From Deroplatys truncata (Eukaryota > Arthropoda > Insecta > Mantodea > Mantidae), in the NCBI GenBank assembly GCA_030765065.1, contig CM060986.1, positions 72,285,573-72,349,572 on the forward strand: 64,000 bases of DNA, read 5' to 3'. The notes under the pieces were generated by a model. The model saw nothing but the letters and a program-made list of their open reading frames with translations. It made no database searches and was not told the DNA's origin. A program made the position numbers and the translations under genes. This document shows positions 24,111 through 36,100 of this stretch, in pieces. The first letter of the stretch is position 1. The number at the start of each line of letters is the position of its first letter.

Positions 24111-24613
24111 AAAAATGAATAACGAATTCCCATTTGAGAAAAGTATTGAAAAATGTAAGGGAATAACAAGTAATATCTCGAAAATGGTTCACTCAACAAA
24201 AAAATGTATATGACATAAATTGTGTATTTTAACGCGATCTACATTTTTTGTGTAGTAAAATTTTGTCTATCTCTTATGGTTTACCAGTTATGCAAAAGTC
24301 GTTCACAATAAAGAATACTTTTGGAGACATTCCCAGGAAATTCAAGATATACATTTTATTTGTCATAAAAATATCTTAAACATATGATATTTTAATCAAA
24401 ATCGTTAGAGCCATTTTTGAGAAAATTAAAATTTTCGAAAAATCTTCCATGTAAAGGGTACTCTGGGGTGGGGGGATTTTCTTGAAAACCTCCGTGTCGC
24501 ATCCTTGGAAGATACTGAACCCAAATACCAAGTTTGGTGTTTATCCGACTGTTCGTTTCTGAGTTATGCTGTTCACAGACACACACACGGATATGTTTCC
24601 AAAAATGCTTTTT

Positions 24614-24750
24614 ACTTTCTCTACTACGTATAGTAAGTAGGGGAAGTATTGCATTCCACCCAAAAATTCGATACCGAGATTTCACCGGAAATACATGTTT
24701 TGAGACCTCCTGAATCCAAAAAAAGCATTTTTGGAAACATGTCCGTGTGT

Positions 24751-24791
<41 letters not shown>

Positions 24792-25542
24792 TGTGTGTGT
24801 GTGTCTGTGTGTGTGTGTGTGTCTGTGTGTGTGTGTGTCTGTGTCTGTGAACAGCATAACTCAAAAATGAACAGTCGGATAAACACCAAACTTGGTATTT
24901 AGGTTCAGTATCTTCCAGAGATGCGACACGAAGGTTTTCAAGAAAATCCCCCCACCCCAGACTACCCTTTACATGGAACATTTTTCGAAAATTTTAATTT
25001 TTTCAAAAATGGCTCTAACGATTTTGATGAAAATATCATATGTTTAAGATAATGTCATGAGAAATGAAATGTATATCTCGAATTTTCTGGGAATGTCTCC
25101 AAAAGTATTCTTCATTGTGAACGACTTTTGCATAACTGGTAAACCATAAGAGATAGACAAAATTTTACTACACAAAAAATGTAGATCGCGTTAAAATACA
25201 CAACTTATGTCATATACATTTCTTTTGTTGAGTGAACCGTTTTCGAGATATTGCTTGTTATTTCCTTAAATTTTCCAATACTTATACTTTTTCTCAAATT
25301 CGTTATTCATTTTTTTTATGTCCTGGACATGCAAAGAGAATGGAATGCGCCACATAGCAACCAGCGTTAAAATATTTGACTATCGCTTAAAAGCTACGAT
25401 ATTTCCCTTGCATCTACAAGAAAATTACCAATAAGATTGACTTCTCGATATCTCGATTAACTTGAAGCATATGGAGAATAGGCGTTTGTAAAATTAGATT
25501 GTACAAGAGTAGAGAAAGTCATGTGAGTGTAACACATCAGAT
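24614..25542 (+). mobile_element. HINE-like repeat, full-length nested copy
   Basis: Starts with ACTTTCTCTACTACGTATAG right after the host's TTTTT and ends AACACATCAGAT plus T run. The TG tract is at 24745-24845. Confidence 0.88.
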
Positions 25543-25549
25543 TTTTTTT

Positions 25550-25754
25550 ATGTCCTGACATGCAGAGAGAATGGAATACGCCGCATAGCAACCATCGCTT
25601 AAAAGCTACCATATTCCCCTTGCATCTACAAGAAAATTACCAATAAGATTGACATCTCGATATCTCGATTAACATGAAGCATATGGAGAATAGGCGTTTG
25701 TAAAATTAGATTATACAAGAGTAGAGAAAGTCATGTGAGTGTAACACATCAGAT
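25550..25754 (+). mobile_element. HINE-like repeat, isolated 3' end in tandem
   Basis: Duplicates the last 200 bp of the element, from the internal T-run (ATGTCCTGACATGCAGAG) to CACATCAGATTTTTTT, immediately behind a full copy. The host resumes at 25755 with GGATTCAGGGGGTCTC. Confidence 0.82.
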
Positions 25755-26019
25755 TTTTTTGGATTCAGGGGGTCTCAAAACATGTATTTCCGGTGAAATC
25801 TTGGTATCGAAATTTTGGGTGGAATACAATACTTCCCCCTACTTACTCTACGTAGTAGAGAAAGTAAAAAGGCGTATTAGTTCACTTTTTGGTCATTTTA
25901 GGTTTTTTTTTTCGATTTTACGTTTTGTCATTTTCTTGCTTCTGTAGTTATTTTCTTGCATTTACATTGAGTATATAAAAGTTTTATGTTATTGTCATTT
26001 TACATAAGAATAACTTTTT

Positions 26020-27956
26020 ACTTTCTCTACTACGTATAGTAAGTAGGGGAAGTATTGTATTCCACCCAAAATTTCGATACCGAGATTTCACCGGAAATAC
26101 ATGTTTTGAGACCCCCTGAATCCAAAAAAAGCATTTTTGGAAACATGTCCGTGTGTGTGTCTGTGAACAGCATAACTCAGAAACGAACTGTCGGATAAAC
26201 ACCAAACTTGGTATTTGGGTTCAGTATCTTCCAGGGATGCGACACGAAGGTTTTCAAGAAAATCCCCCCACCCCAGAGTACCCTTTACATGGAAGATTTT
26301 TCGAAAATTTTAATTTTCTCAAAAATGGCTAACGAATTTGATTAAAATATCATATGTTTAAGATATTTTTATGACAAATAAAATGTATATCTTGAATTTC
26401 CTGGGAATGTCTCCAAAAGTATTCTTTATTGTGAACGACTTTTGCATAACTGGTAAACCATAAGAGATAGACAAAATTTTACTACACAAAAAATGTAGAT
26501 CGCGTTGGCACCTCTTGAGGGGACTATCCATCACTCGCTGTAGTTCACGCTGAGAAATTTCTTGGCGGATATTTTGTTTTCATTCTTCCAGGGTGTGTGG
26601 GTTTGTCATATACACTTTGTTACCCCGGAGGGGTATTTTATGAACAATATTACCGGCTGAGCGGTGTTTTTCCACTGGGCGTGTGGAAATATAAATTATG
26701 ATAACGCATTGCTGCTATAAACAGTCACGCTGTTGTGGTTTTGCTGTGCAGTGTGAAGTGCAGTTTTGAGTTGACGGTGATGTGATGTAGTTCAGTTATT
26801 ACGAGTTATTTATTATTTTGTCCTGTACTTAGTCACAAAGTATTTTATGGCTCTGTATGTTTTCTACTGCACAGCGTATATTTATTTATGATTCGTATGT
26901 TAGCTCGCCAAGTAAAAGTACGATTTGCAGAAGGATTTTCAGATGTAAAAGTTCCAGGTCGTACAACAATCCATGAACTTTACAGTAAATTTCAGGTCAC
27001 AGGAAGTGTTGAGGCTGTAGCGTTTGATTGCGGGAGTGGTGACACCAGGATATTGTCTTGAAAGAAACACTGTTTTTTACTTTTCTCACTCTTATGCTAG
27101 AAATGCTGCAAGATTCATTGATATTCTCTAACACGCGTGATTCTTTTTAGCACTGTCTTCCCACTATTGTCTCTTTGAGCACTAAGTTTGCTCCGGCTAG
27201 TTATTTAATATCTCTGTGCTCTATCACCGTTCTTTAGATTCGCGCAAACTTGAAATAGTCACTTGACTAACATTAACTCATTTATGAGCTACATCACTTT
27301 ATAGTTGAGCGGTACTTACCAAATTTCGGAACTTAGCGTCCTTTTCGGATCCAGAGTGCTACGTGTTACCTCAACGAAGAATCATGACAAACTGCCTCAA
27401 AACCACGCTCTCATTCACATATATCAACGACTGCTCGCCTCCAAATTTTATACATATCACTGCGTCTCCCTATGTTTCCATTGTTCTCGCGCTTATTCTC
27501 TACGTTTATTGGTTCCCTGGTTGAAAATTCAAAGCCTAATTGTAAGAAATGTTGCCTCATAGCGTCTGTTTACCCTTAAAACTTGCCTCGAATCCACGAA
27601 CTACAAAAGGTTTCGATTTTTATGGCCCTACACTCGGAAAACATAATGGACACTAAAACGAACCTACTTTTATTTTTGCCTAAATCTTGCAGTTTTTCTT
27701 ATGCAATTACGCCTTTTATTCATTTTTTTTATGTCCTGGACATGCAAAGAGAATAGAATGCGCCACATAGCAACCAGCGCTTAAAATATTTGACTATCGC
27801 TTAAAACCTACCATATTCCCCTTGCATCTACAAGAAAATTAGCAATAAGATTGACATCTCGATATCTCGATTAACATGAAGCATATGGAGAATAAAGGTT
27901 TGTAAAAATAGTTTGTACAAGAGTAGAGAAAGTCCTGCGAGTGTAACACATCAGAT
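26020..27956 (+). mobile_element. HINE-like repeat, 5' and 3' parts separated by 1.2 kb of unrelated DNA
   Basis: 26020-26506 is the 5' half and 27715-27956 is the 3' third, ending CACATCAGATTTTTT. About 145 bp of the element between them is missing and 26507-27714 is unrelated sequence. Both parts are in plus orientation and probably derive from one copy that suffered a deletion and insertion, though two independent fragments are possible. Confidence 0.65.
26897..27061 (+). pseudogene. HTH (DUF4817-like) fragment, 54 codons
   Basis: The frame from ATG 26897 to TGA 27061 reads RQVKVRFAEGFSDVKVPGRT followed by TIHELYSKFQVTGSV. This resembles the short N-terminal helix-turn-helix segment widespread in arthropod transposon-derived proteins ('RF...FP...vP.r.tIh.l..kF..TGSV'). 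The conserved part stops after TGSV and the rest is unrelated, so this is a fragment. No DDE domain was seen downstream. The identification is from memory of the motif and is moderate. Confidence 0.5.
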
Positions 27957-30080
27957 TTTTTGTTTATTTTTTCTGTTTTTGTGATCTCAGGTGCTTAACC
28001 CAGTAGTTTTTTATGTATTGCATATATATTCGACATGAATAAATCTATAGCCAGAGGGTGGCGCTGATGACCATAGAAGTTTTGCGCCACTCAAATAGCT
28101 ATTGCTACACAAAAGTTTTGAAAAGGTTTCGGGGGGGGGAGTTGTTTTGATGTGAATTTACAGAAAATTAACATAATTAGTAGTGAAAGAGTCGTTCATT
28201 AGGATTAGCGTTATTAAACGTAACCTCCTTGCCTATCTTTGTTTCCAGAAATCCCCTATAAGTATTTTAAACCTACCTGTTTAGTTCTGGAATATTTTAA
28301 TCGCAGTTTAATGAATTCTATTGCATTCCTTAAAATATTCTGCAAGTAACGTCGATTTAAAATTGTATGCTTTCGAGGGATCTTCTGGAAACAACGGACA
28401 AGCATAATTTCTGTTAAGGTTGTAATAAATGAGCGAGCCTAATTATTTTTTGCAGTTGTACTCAATTTCGTAATTTTGATAATAGCACTAGTATAAAAGC
28501 TTTTCCAAAGTCGAATCTGTTCCTCTGAGAAAGACCCTCTGAAACAATATTTTAAATCGATCAGCTTGTTTCCGGGAGATTGTTAATGAACGCGATAATA
28601 TCAGTATACCAACTGTTTGTCTACCCACCTCCGTGACGGGAAAAGCGTGTCTCCTCGCAGTCAAGAAGTCTCGAGTTTATATCTCGGCTAATGAGCTACC
28701 TGGATAAGATTAATGTAGGGTTTTCTCTTATTCTCGGAAGACGAATTTAGGGCAACTCCTAGCTCCATGGCCATTCGTCGTCCGGTATGAGCTACTTTTG
28801 TTTTTTTGTTTTTTTATTTCTTTCTTTCTCGGCAAGAAATCTATTGAATTTCAGTTCTAATGGGCCGTGGTTCTAAACAGTGAACAAACAACATCGTTGC
28901 CAGGGGAGAGGCACATCATTTCAGTTATTTATGTAAGTTCTTTCTTTCGTCCCACGGAAAATTTCCGTGATGAAAATATCTCATTTCACAATGCAATAAC
29001 GGCAAAATCATCTGTAATAAGATCTACGCGCTTTACACCTCAGGTATGTTATGGTGGCTTTAGATTTGAACATAAAGCGCTAGTTTTTATTGTTAGATCG
29101 TATAATCGACCGATGCGAGGTAATGTGATAAAATGCTTTTGTAGTCACAGAACTGTAAATACTTGCAAAGGTGTTCACGAAAAAATTCTAAATTGTGAAT
29201 TGCATTACAGGATTTCTTACTAGTTATATAATGTTTAAGACATTATTACATCAGCCTCTGAGCCATGCTATTAAACCCAGGAAAACAAATTTACGAGGTT
29301 TTTTTTTAGGGAACATGGTAATTGTCTACTTTAGCACCCGGTGGCCATTTTTTTTCAAACTTATTTTACTCTATGCTAAATAATACCCTAATGACGTTTT
29401 GGAATGTCTTCTTTGGGGTCAAAAGCTTAGTTTGGCCACAATAAATGTTTTAGAATATTACTATTACATACGTCACAGCGATCAGACCATAAGTGCCCAC
29501 TTTTTGAGTTAAGGATAATACATTGAATTGGTTAATTTTATTTCAATGACAAGTTCATTATTTTTTGTACCTGTATGTGCTTGCTTAGCTAAAATCCTGC
29601 TGGAAAATGTAGTAATGTTTTAATAGGATGCCACCCCTTCCTGTCAGTTGGGAAAAGATTTGAAAGTTTTGAAGTCTTTGAATAATTTCTTACTCCAATT
29701 AAACAGTTGGTCTATAAATGGGTTTTATGAAAAATGCTATAGTTATAGGTGGCTTCGAATACGTACTCCATAAATTAGATTTTATAAAAACACTATAGTG
29801 GCAGATGTGTTATTTGTTTGCATCAAATATGTACCTACTCCAATTAAATAATATTGTATCCATTATAAATTACTTATTACCGCCGCCTGCCTGAAATAGC
29901 GGGCTTATCTTTAATGATGCCTCCAGGTACGACTCGTAGCAGGTATCGAGTTGAATGACCTCGCGCTCCGGTAGTCTAGCTCACGCATTTACTGAGGGCA
30001 ACATTTGCAGTTCAGTCTAGCGTTTCGCATTGTGTGTATTGGAAATAACGTTATGGGAAATGGTGTACACTGCAGAACAA
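27957..30080. other. No gene recognised; possible degenerate SINE near 28625
   Basis: At 28625-28790 a tRNA-like stretch occurs (CTCCGTGACGGGAAAAGCGT, B-box-like GAGTTTATATCTC) followed by a body not shared with the other SINEs here. The 118-codon frame at 28867-29223 resembles nothing known and begins with a non-ATG codon. Confidence 0.35.
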
Positions 30081-30085
30081 TGTTG

Positions 30086-30190
30086 GTAAAGAAACCTCTG
30101 AGCAAAATTTCCGGTCTTTCACGTCTAATATAGAATGAGACGCTAAGAGCCATAGTAGTTAAAGAGCGTCCATAAATAAAACTCAATTTA
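30086..30190 (+). mobile_element. SINE family A, 3' fragment
   Basis: Covers the terminal part only: AAACCTCTGAGCAAAATTTC, GGTCTTTCACG, and CCATAAATAAAACTCAATTT. The tRNA head is absent (5' truncation). Confidence 0.8.
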
Positions 30191-30593
30191 TTTATTTTGC
30201 AGAACAGCGTGTGTTAAGTTTGCTCCAAAGGGGTAATATGTGAAGTATCGTTGAATTTATACAGAAATTATTATACTGTGTCCTGTTAGACAAAACGAAA
30301 TGCAGATAGCAACAGTTCTAACCAAGGAAACAGAGTTGGATGCTACCATGGAAAGAAGTCTAGAGAAATCGCTGCCTTGTATTACGTGTTTTTGGTCACA
30401 GAATATCTGGTCTACTTGCTCTCCAGATCTAAATCCGTTGATTATCTGTAGGGAATGCATAAAGATAACGTTAACCAGCAAATCCCTATAAGCTCGACAA
30501 ATTAGATAACGGTATCCGGCGTTTTCCAATATGACTGCAGAAATTGGTCGAGTGCTCAATAATGCGTTCAGTGGTGTCAGCTTGTATATACTA

Positions 30594-30869
30594 ATTTTTT
30601 TATTTATGGACGCTCTTTAACTACTATGGTCCTTAGCGTCCCATTCTCTATTGGGCGTGAAAGACCGGTAATTTTGCTCAGAGGCCTCTTTATCGGGTTC
30701 TTTTACGTGCCGTAAATTTGACACGGGACCACCGACTTTACTTCCCTTCCGAAGGAAGCCATGCTAAGGATTTTTACGCCCGAAAAAATCCATCGCCCTC
30801 CTCCGGGTTTGAACCCGCGACCTCGGGAACTAGAGGCTATCTCGGTACCACAAGTCCACGGAGGACGAC
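30594..30869 (-). mobile_element. SINE family A, near full length
   Basis: Minus-oriented. The head at 30860-30790 carries GGTTCAAACCC (B box) and the body is as in the copy at 4957. Flanked by an 8-bp duplication ATATACTA (30586-30593 and 30870-30877). Minus-strand translation of such copies gives short FTPEKIHRPPPG peptides that are not genes. Confidence 0.85.
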
Positions 30870-30877
30870 ATATACTA

Positions 30878-31446
30878 GGAACGGCATCATTTCGAACACA
30901 TTATATAACCAAAGAAAAGTGTAATACTGATTTTTCGTATCGTTAGCATTATCTAGGTTAGAAACTGCAGTCCGGTCCGCCGCTACTGCACGGACGGATG
31001 CGTATAGGAGTGTTCTGGGAGCGGCCGGCTGTAAGTCGCGCCATTAAAGAGAAATCGGTGTTATCAATATTTAAACTTTACTAGGTGTATAGAACCAAAA
31101 GGAAAACGGGAGATGGAAGAATATATCACAACAGTGATCTTCTGAACTTAAATAATTAACACTGCAAATATACTTGTTTTGTTAGTTACCCCCACACATT
31201 CATTGGTGATGCATTTTGGAAGCCAAACTAATGGAAACATCACGATGCGTATAATGGTGCTTCTACACCGGCATGCTTTCCTCAACATTGTTGAACAACA
31301 TTTTCATCTGTGAATCAGCCTATATAGCGTTAATTAAAATGTTGATTATCAAAATTTCGCTAACTTTTAGAACGACACAATTACATTTTAGTACATTTAT
31401 TATGTTGCCGATGTACAGCTGTAAGCGTCTGCGATACGTATTTTTT
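30878..31446. other. No gene recognised
   Basis: Some GC-rich sequence (CGGCCGGCTG near 31021) but no frame, splice structure or repeat could be assigned. Confidence 0.4.
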
Positions 31447-32079
31447 ACTTTCTGTATTACGTACTTACAGTAAGTCGAAGTATTATATTCCACCCAAAAA
31501 TTCGATATAGAGATTTCGCCGGAAATACATGTTTTTAGACCTCGAACCCCAAAAAAATCCTTTTTAGAAAAAAACTCCGCACGCGTGCGTGAGTGAACAA
31601 CGTAACTCGAAAACGAAAAGTCGGTTAAATACCAAAGTTGGTATTAAAGTTCAGTGTCTTCCAAAGATGCAACACGAGGATTTTCAAGAAAATCCTCCCA
31701 CCCCAACTACTCTTTACATGGAACATTTTTCGAGTTTTTAAAAACAATTTAGTTAAAATAACTTTTCTTTCTTTCTTTTTGTATCAGCCATTTCGAGATA
31801 TCCATTATTAATGGTTTGTTATTTTTTTAAAGTAGTCGGCATTCGGTTGTTTTCGCGATTGCATGAAAAGAGTAGGACCAACTATAGCCTTTAATTCTTG
31901 AACATTTGACTGTCGGTATTCCTTTTATATGTGTAACGAAGCTGTAATAGATCTATTTCTGCAGAGGTTTATCTCGATTAAAATGAAGTAGATAGAAAAA
32001 TAAACTTTCGTAAGAACAATTCTATAGCCACTAACAAACTGTTGAGGGTAGACAGTCATCTGAATGTAACATATAATAT
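31447..32079 (+). mobile_element. HINE-like repeat, old copy with internal deletion
   Basis: Starts with ACTTTCTGTATTACGTACTT and keeps the CCACCCAAAAATTCGATA and CATTTTTCGAG blocks, then jumps to the 3' part and ends ACAGTCATCTGAATGTAACA. Confidence 0.72.
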
Positions 32080-32110
32080 TTTTTTAATATTGTATTTTGA
32101 GTAACTTTTT

Positions 32111-33011
32111 ACTTTCTCTACTACGTATAGTAAGTAGGGGAAGTATTGTATTCCACCCAAAAATTCGATACCGAGATTTCACCGGAAATACATATTTTGA
32201 GACCCCCTGAATCCAAAAAAAGCATTTTTGGAAACATGTCCGTGTGTGTGTCTGTGTGTGTGTCTGTCTGTGAACAGCATAACTCAGAAACGAACAGTCG
32301 GATAAACACCAAACTTGGTATTTGGGTTCATTATCTTCCAAGGATGCGACACGAAGGTTTTCAAGAAAATCCCCCCACCCCAGAGTACCCTTTACATGGA
32401 AGATTTTTCGAAACTTTTAATTTTCTCAAAAATGGCTCTAACGATTTTGATTAAAATATCATATGTTTAAGATATTTTTATGACAAATAAAATGTATATC
32501 TTGAATTTTCTGGGAATGTCTCCAAAAGTATTCTTTATTGTGAACGACTTTTGCATAACTGGTAAACCATAAGAGATGGACAAAATGTTACTACACAAAA
32601 AATGTAGATCGCATTAAAATACACAATTTGTCATATACATTTTTTTTTTGAGTGAACCATTTTCGAGATATTGCTTGTTATTCCCTTAAATTTTTCAATA
32701 CTTATTTTCTCAAATGGGAATTCGTTATTAATTTTTTTTGTCTTGGATATGCAAAGAGTATTAATCTGTGGCAAAGGGAATGGTGCTGCACCTAGCAACC
32801 AGCTATTAAGAGATATGTATGTGCTTAAAGGCTACTGTATTTCCAATTGCCCTTGTAAATATATTATCCCCTTACATCTACAAGAAAATTAGCAATAAGA
32901 TAGAGTCTGCAAATGCTTATCTCGATTAACATGAAGTAGATGGAGAATAAGCGTTTGTATAAATAGTTTGTACAAGAGTAGAGAAAGTCATGTGAGTGTA
33001 ACACATCAGAT
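32111..33011 (+). mobile_element. HINE-like repeat, best uninterrupted reference copy (901 bp)
   Basis: A complete, un-nested copy. Its 5' end is ACTTTCTCTACTACGTATAG after TTTTT. The A-run site is at about 32213-32219, the short TG/CTG tract at 32240-32270 and the internal T-run at 32732-32739. The 3' subterminal repeat AGTAGAGAAAGT is followed by the stem-loop ATGTGAGTGTAACACAT and CAGATTTTT. No open frame longer than read-through noise exists, so the element is non-autonomous. Confidence 0.9.
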
Positions 33012-34357
33012 TTTTAAAGTTTTCTTTGAAATTAACGGCGGGGGAATATTATAGAAAAAAAACTTATTTCCCATCTTAAATACCTATGTCCAGTGTTTTG
33101 ATTTCCACGTATATATTGATTTTAAGTTTTAATCGAGGCACTTCCTTTTATTCTAGATTTGTTAATATCCTACGTGATGTGTGCTTTTAGGATTTCATTT
33201 TGTTTGCTTTTATTCAAACTACTGAATATGCCAATCTCCATTAGGTGTTAAATGCAAAGTATTTTGTATTGCCGGAGTGAACCTACAACATGGGCAACAA
33301 TAGAATGGCTAATTTTATTTAGTATCGTGCGAGTTGGGGTTTGTACTAGTCATTTTATATTTCCTATACGCCAGAATTGTCTACAGAATTAAGTATGGAC
33401 CAATAAAGTTTGTAACTCAAAGTTTTAAACCATAAAAAATGCATGTCTCGCGATTGCTTTTACTCGCTTTTATTTATTTTTCATCCTTTGCATTATCTTT
33501 GCCTTTTATCTTGTATTTATCTTTTTCACCCGTCCTGCCCCAACTCCTTGTACAGTTTCCTGCTTTGCTCTCCTACGGTCTTTCCTCCTTCCCCCCTCAA
33601 GTTGCTCTCTATTACCCGGAGTTTCTGATAACTTATTCATTACCCAATTATCTTAGACGCTTGTTCCATGGGAGGAGGAACGTTAATTTAGCGAACTCGT
33701 AAACTTACCAGTTTGTGATCATGAAAGAGCAAATGTCACATCGAAGTTTCAACTCATTTTGCGTATAATTTTCTACTGGAACCCATATTTGAAGCCGGAC
33801 AGGACTCTGTAACACTTTGCTAATCATTTTGCTTTGACGCAATGTATTGTTCTGTATTTACAGACTCTACGTCAGTACACACAAACAATGTTGCTTTAAA
33901 TGCAAAATATGCTTTGACGCGAAGAGATGGTAATTGCTCATATACATTTCTGAATTATAATTGCATAATGTGTTAATGAATAGAGGGATATTTTCATTTT
34001 AGAGGAGTCCTAGACAAACTGAGGTACGCTACCAAGGGTCAACGTAAAATGTTAGTGTTGGGTTATTTAGTAAACTGGCAGTTAGAAATTCCAAATGAAA
34101 TTAAATAGGGTTAGAATGCCTTCATAATAGAAATAAATCCGACTGTTAGTAAGCAATGAACGCTGATATCGCAGTTAGCTTTAAAATAATTTGTAACATT
34201 TCTAAACACATACTTTCACACTTTCATACTTCTTTCTAGAAAGGTTAATCACCCTAAGCGATAACATTGTATGTTATATGGGGTGGAAGAGTCATTTATT
34301 TCATAACTTAACTGGTTATTCTACATGTCACACTGAATAAAATATTATAGTAATATT
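33012..34357. other. No gene recognised
   Basis: The open frames at 33439-33702 and 33443-33628 are hydrophobic, C/T-rich and unlike known proteins. No shared repeat was detected. Confidence 0.42.
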
Positions 34358-35122
34358 CACTTTACTACTTACCTATAATTAGAGGGAATATTGTATTCCA
34401 CCCAAAAGTTCTATACCGATATTGCTAGAAATACGCTTTTTGAGGCGCTCTGAATCCAAAATTATTTTAGAAAAAGGTCTGCGCGCGCGTCTGTGAACAG
34501 CATAATTCAAAATCGAAAAGTCGGTTAAATACCAAAATTGGTTAAGTTCAGGGTCTTCCAGGGATGCGACTATGACTTTCAAGAAAACACTCCATCTCAA
34601 ACTACCCTTTATATGGAAAATGCTTCATTATTTTTATTTTCTCGAAAATGGTTAACAATTTTTATAAAATACCATATGTTTAAGCTATTTGCATGACAAA
34701 TGAAATGTACTTATATCTTGAGTTTTCTGGAAAAAAAGCCTGAGAAGTCCTTCATTATAGTGGACCTTTCTAAAACCGTTAACTGTAAGTGATTAGCAAC
34801 ATTTTACTGCACAGAAAATGTAGACCTCGTCAAGGGACACAATTTGTCATTGTTGTGACCTTGCCCGATTTCCGAGATATTCTTTATTGGTTTGAATTTT
34901 CAATATCTCTCCTTTTTTTCTAGCGGTCTTGCAAAGAGCATGGAATTTCAAAATCATCACATTTTTTAAAAACACTTAGTATCGCTTTAGCCAACCTTAT
35001 ACCTATAAAGAAATGTGTAAATGCACAAGGAAAGTTTATTTCGACTAACAAGATGAACATAGAAGAATAAAATTTCGTAAAAATACTTTGTGGAAGATTG
35101 AGTAGAGAAATCGTGTGAATGC
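34358..35122 (+). mobile_element. HINE-like repeat, old diverged copy
   Basis: Recognised by CACTTTACTACTTACC, CCACCCAAAAGTTC, GTCTGTGAACAGCATAA, TCTTCCAGGGATGCGAC and the end GTAGAGAAATCGTGTGAATG. The terminal CACATCAG is degraded. Confidence 0.7.
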
Positions 35123-35125
35123 AAC

Positions 35126-35984
35126 GATTCCCTCCTTTGAACACTACCAGATTTGCAACACTCATACACACCGACATTATTCTGCTACTGTTACTGGTAA
35201 CGAAAGTAACGAATTTAAAGTTTTGGAGAATAAAATGCAACGAATTTTACGTTCAAATCTAGCGCTCGTAATTCCGATACATCTCGACAAGGTTCGGAAC
35301 AACATGGCATCTGCCATCGATCGATTTAGACCTATTCTCGAAAACACGCACTGCCAATAGAAATGCAATATGCCTTCTCTTCCCTTTGTGATGCGTACTG
35401 TCTTGGTATGCTTTGCGGATGCATATATTGGCTATATTGCCAAACGAAGGACGCTGTGAAAATTTGACAGTAATATCTTGTCGATGTCATGTGAAGCGAA
35501 GCGTCGATCGTAAAGTTCGTCCAAGTGGCTGATGTGCTAACAGTTTGTGTAGCAACTATTAGTTTGGATATGGAAACAAGTGAGGTGCGAAGATTACTGA
35601 TCTAATTTAATTGTAATGGTTTAAATACCTACGTTAATTACATACAAACCAGCAGACATGCCAGGGAAAGGCTGTTTTTCAAGACACGTGGTTAGTGAGC
35701 TAAGAATTCAAATTCATGGCTGAGATCAGTTGATGGGCACAAACTTGATGCTTACTGTTTGTTGTGAAAAGAAAGGGGGGGGGGAAAGGTTCAACATTGG
35801 ATAATGTGGCATCTGCAATATACGACTACATGCAAAAGCTAAAAAGCACGTGGCATTAGCCGGTCCCCTTAACTCCACTACACAGAAATTAGTCTTAGGT
35901 ACCTTATATCTCTGAAAGTGATTCAAATATGACATCTTCAAAGGTACAATTTCAATCAGTACCCATCAGCAGTGGCGTTTCTAG
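35126..35984. other. No gene recognised
   Basis: The 81-codon plus frame 35115-35360 overlaps the end of the repeat and has no recognisable family. Nothing else is supported. Confidence 0.4.
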
Positions 35985-36100
35985 TTTTTACTTTCTCTAC
36001 TACGTATAGTAAGTAGGGGAAGTATTGCATTCCACCCAAAAATTCGATACCGAGATTTCACCGGAAATACATGTTTTGAGACCCACTGAATCCAAAAAAA

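Larger units (their letters stand above)
22241..25870 (-). mobile_element. HINE-like repeat with two large nested insertions
   Basis: One minus-oriented host copy can be read in three pieces: 25865-25755 (5' end), 24613-24116 (middle) and 22522-22241 (3' end). It is of the subtype whose 3' part contains GGTGCTGCACC. The gaps are filled by other copies. 24614-25754 (plus orientation) lies in the host's A-run, and 22526-24110 (minus orientation) lies in its T-run. Rejoining the host across each insertion restores the sequence seen in the uninterrupted copy at 32111-33011. Confidence 0.85.

Noticed and set aside
24392-24889. 165-codon minus frame with HTHTHT repeat
   Set aside because: Entirely inside nested HINE-like copies. 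The dipeptide repeat is the TG microsatellite.
22241-25870. CRISPR array or satellite array
   Set aside because: The repeats are about 0.9 kb transposon copies in both orientations with nested boundaries, not short regularly spaced units.
28867-29223. 118-codon frame as a coding gene
   Set aside because: Non-ATG start, no family resemblance, and ordinary composition for the AT-rich flank.
32111-33011. Interpreting the repeat as a canonical Helitron
   Set aside because: It lacks the 5' TC and 3' CTRR ends and A|T insertion site of canonical Helitrons. The subterminal inverted repeats and T-tract insertion fit Helentron derivatives better.
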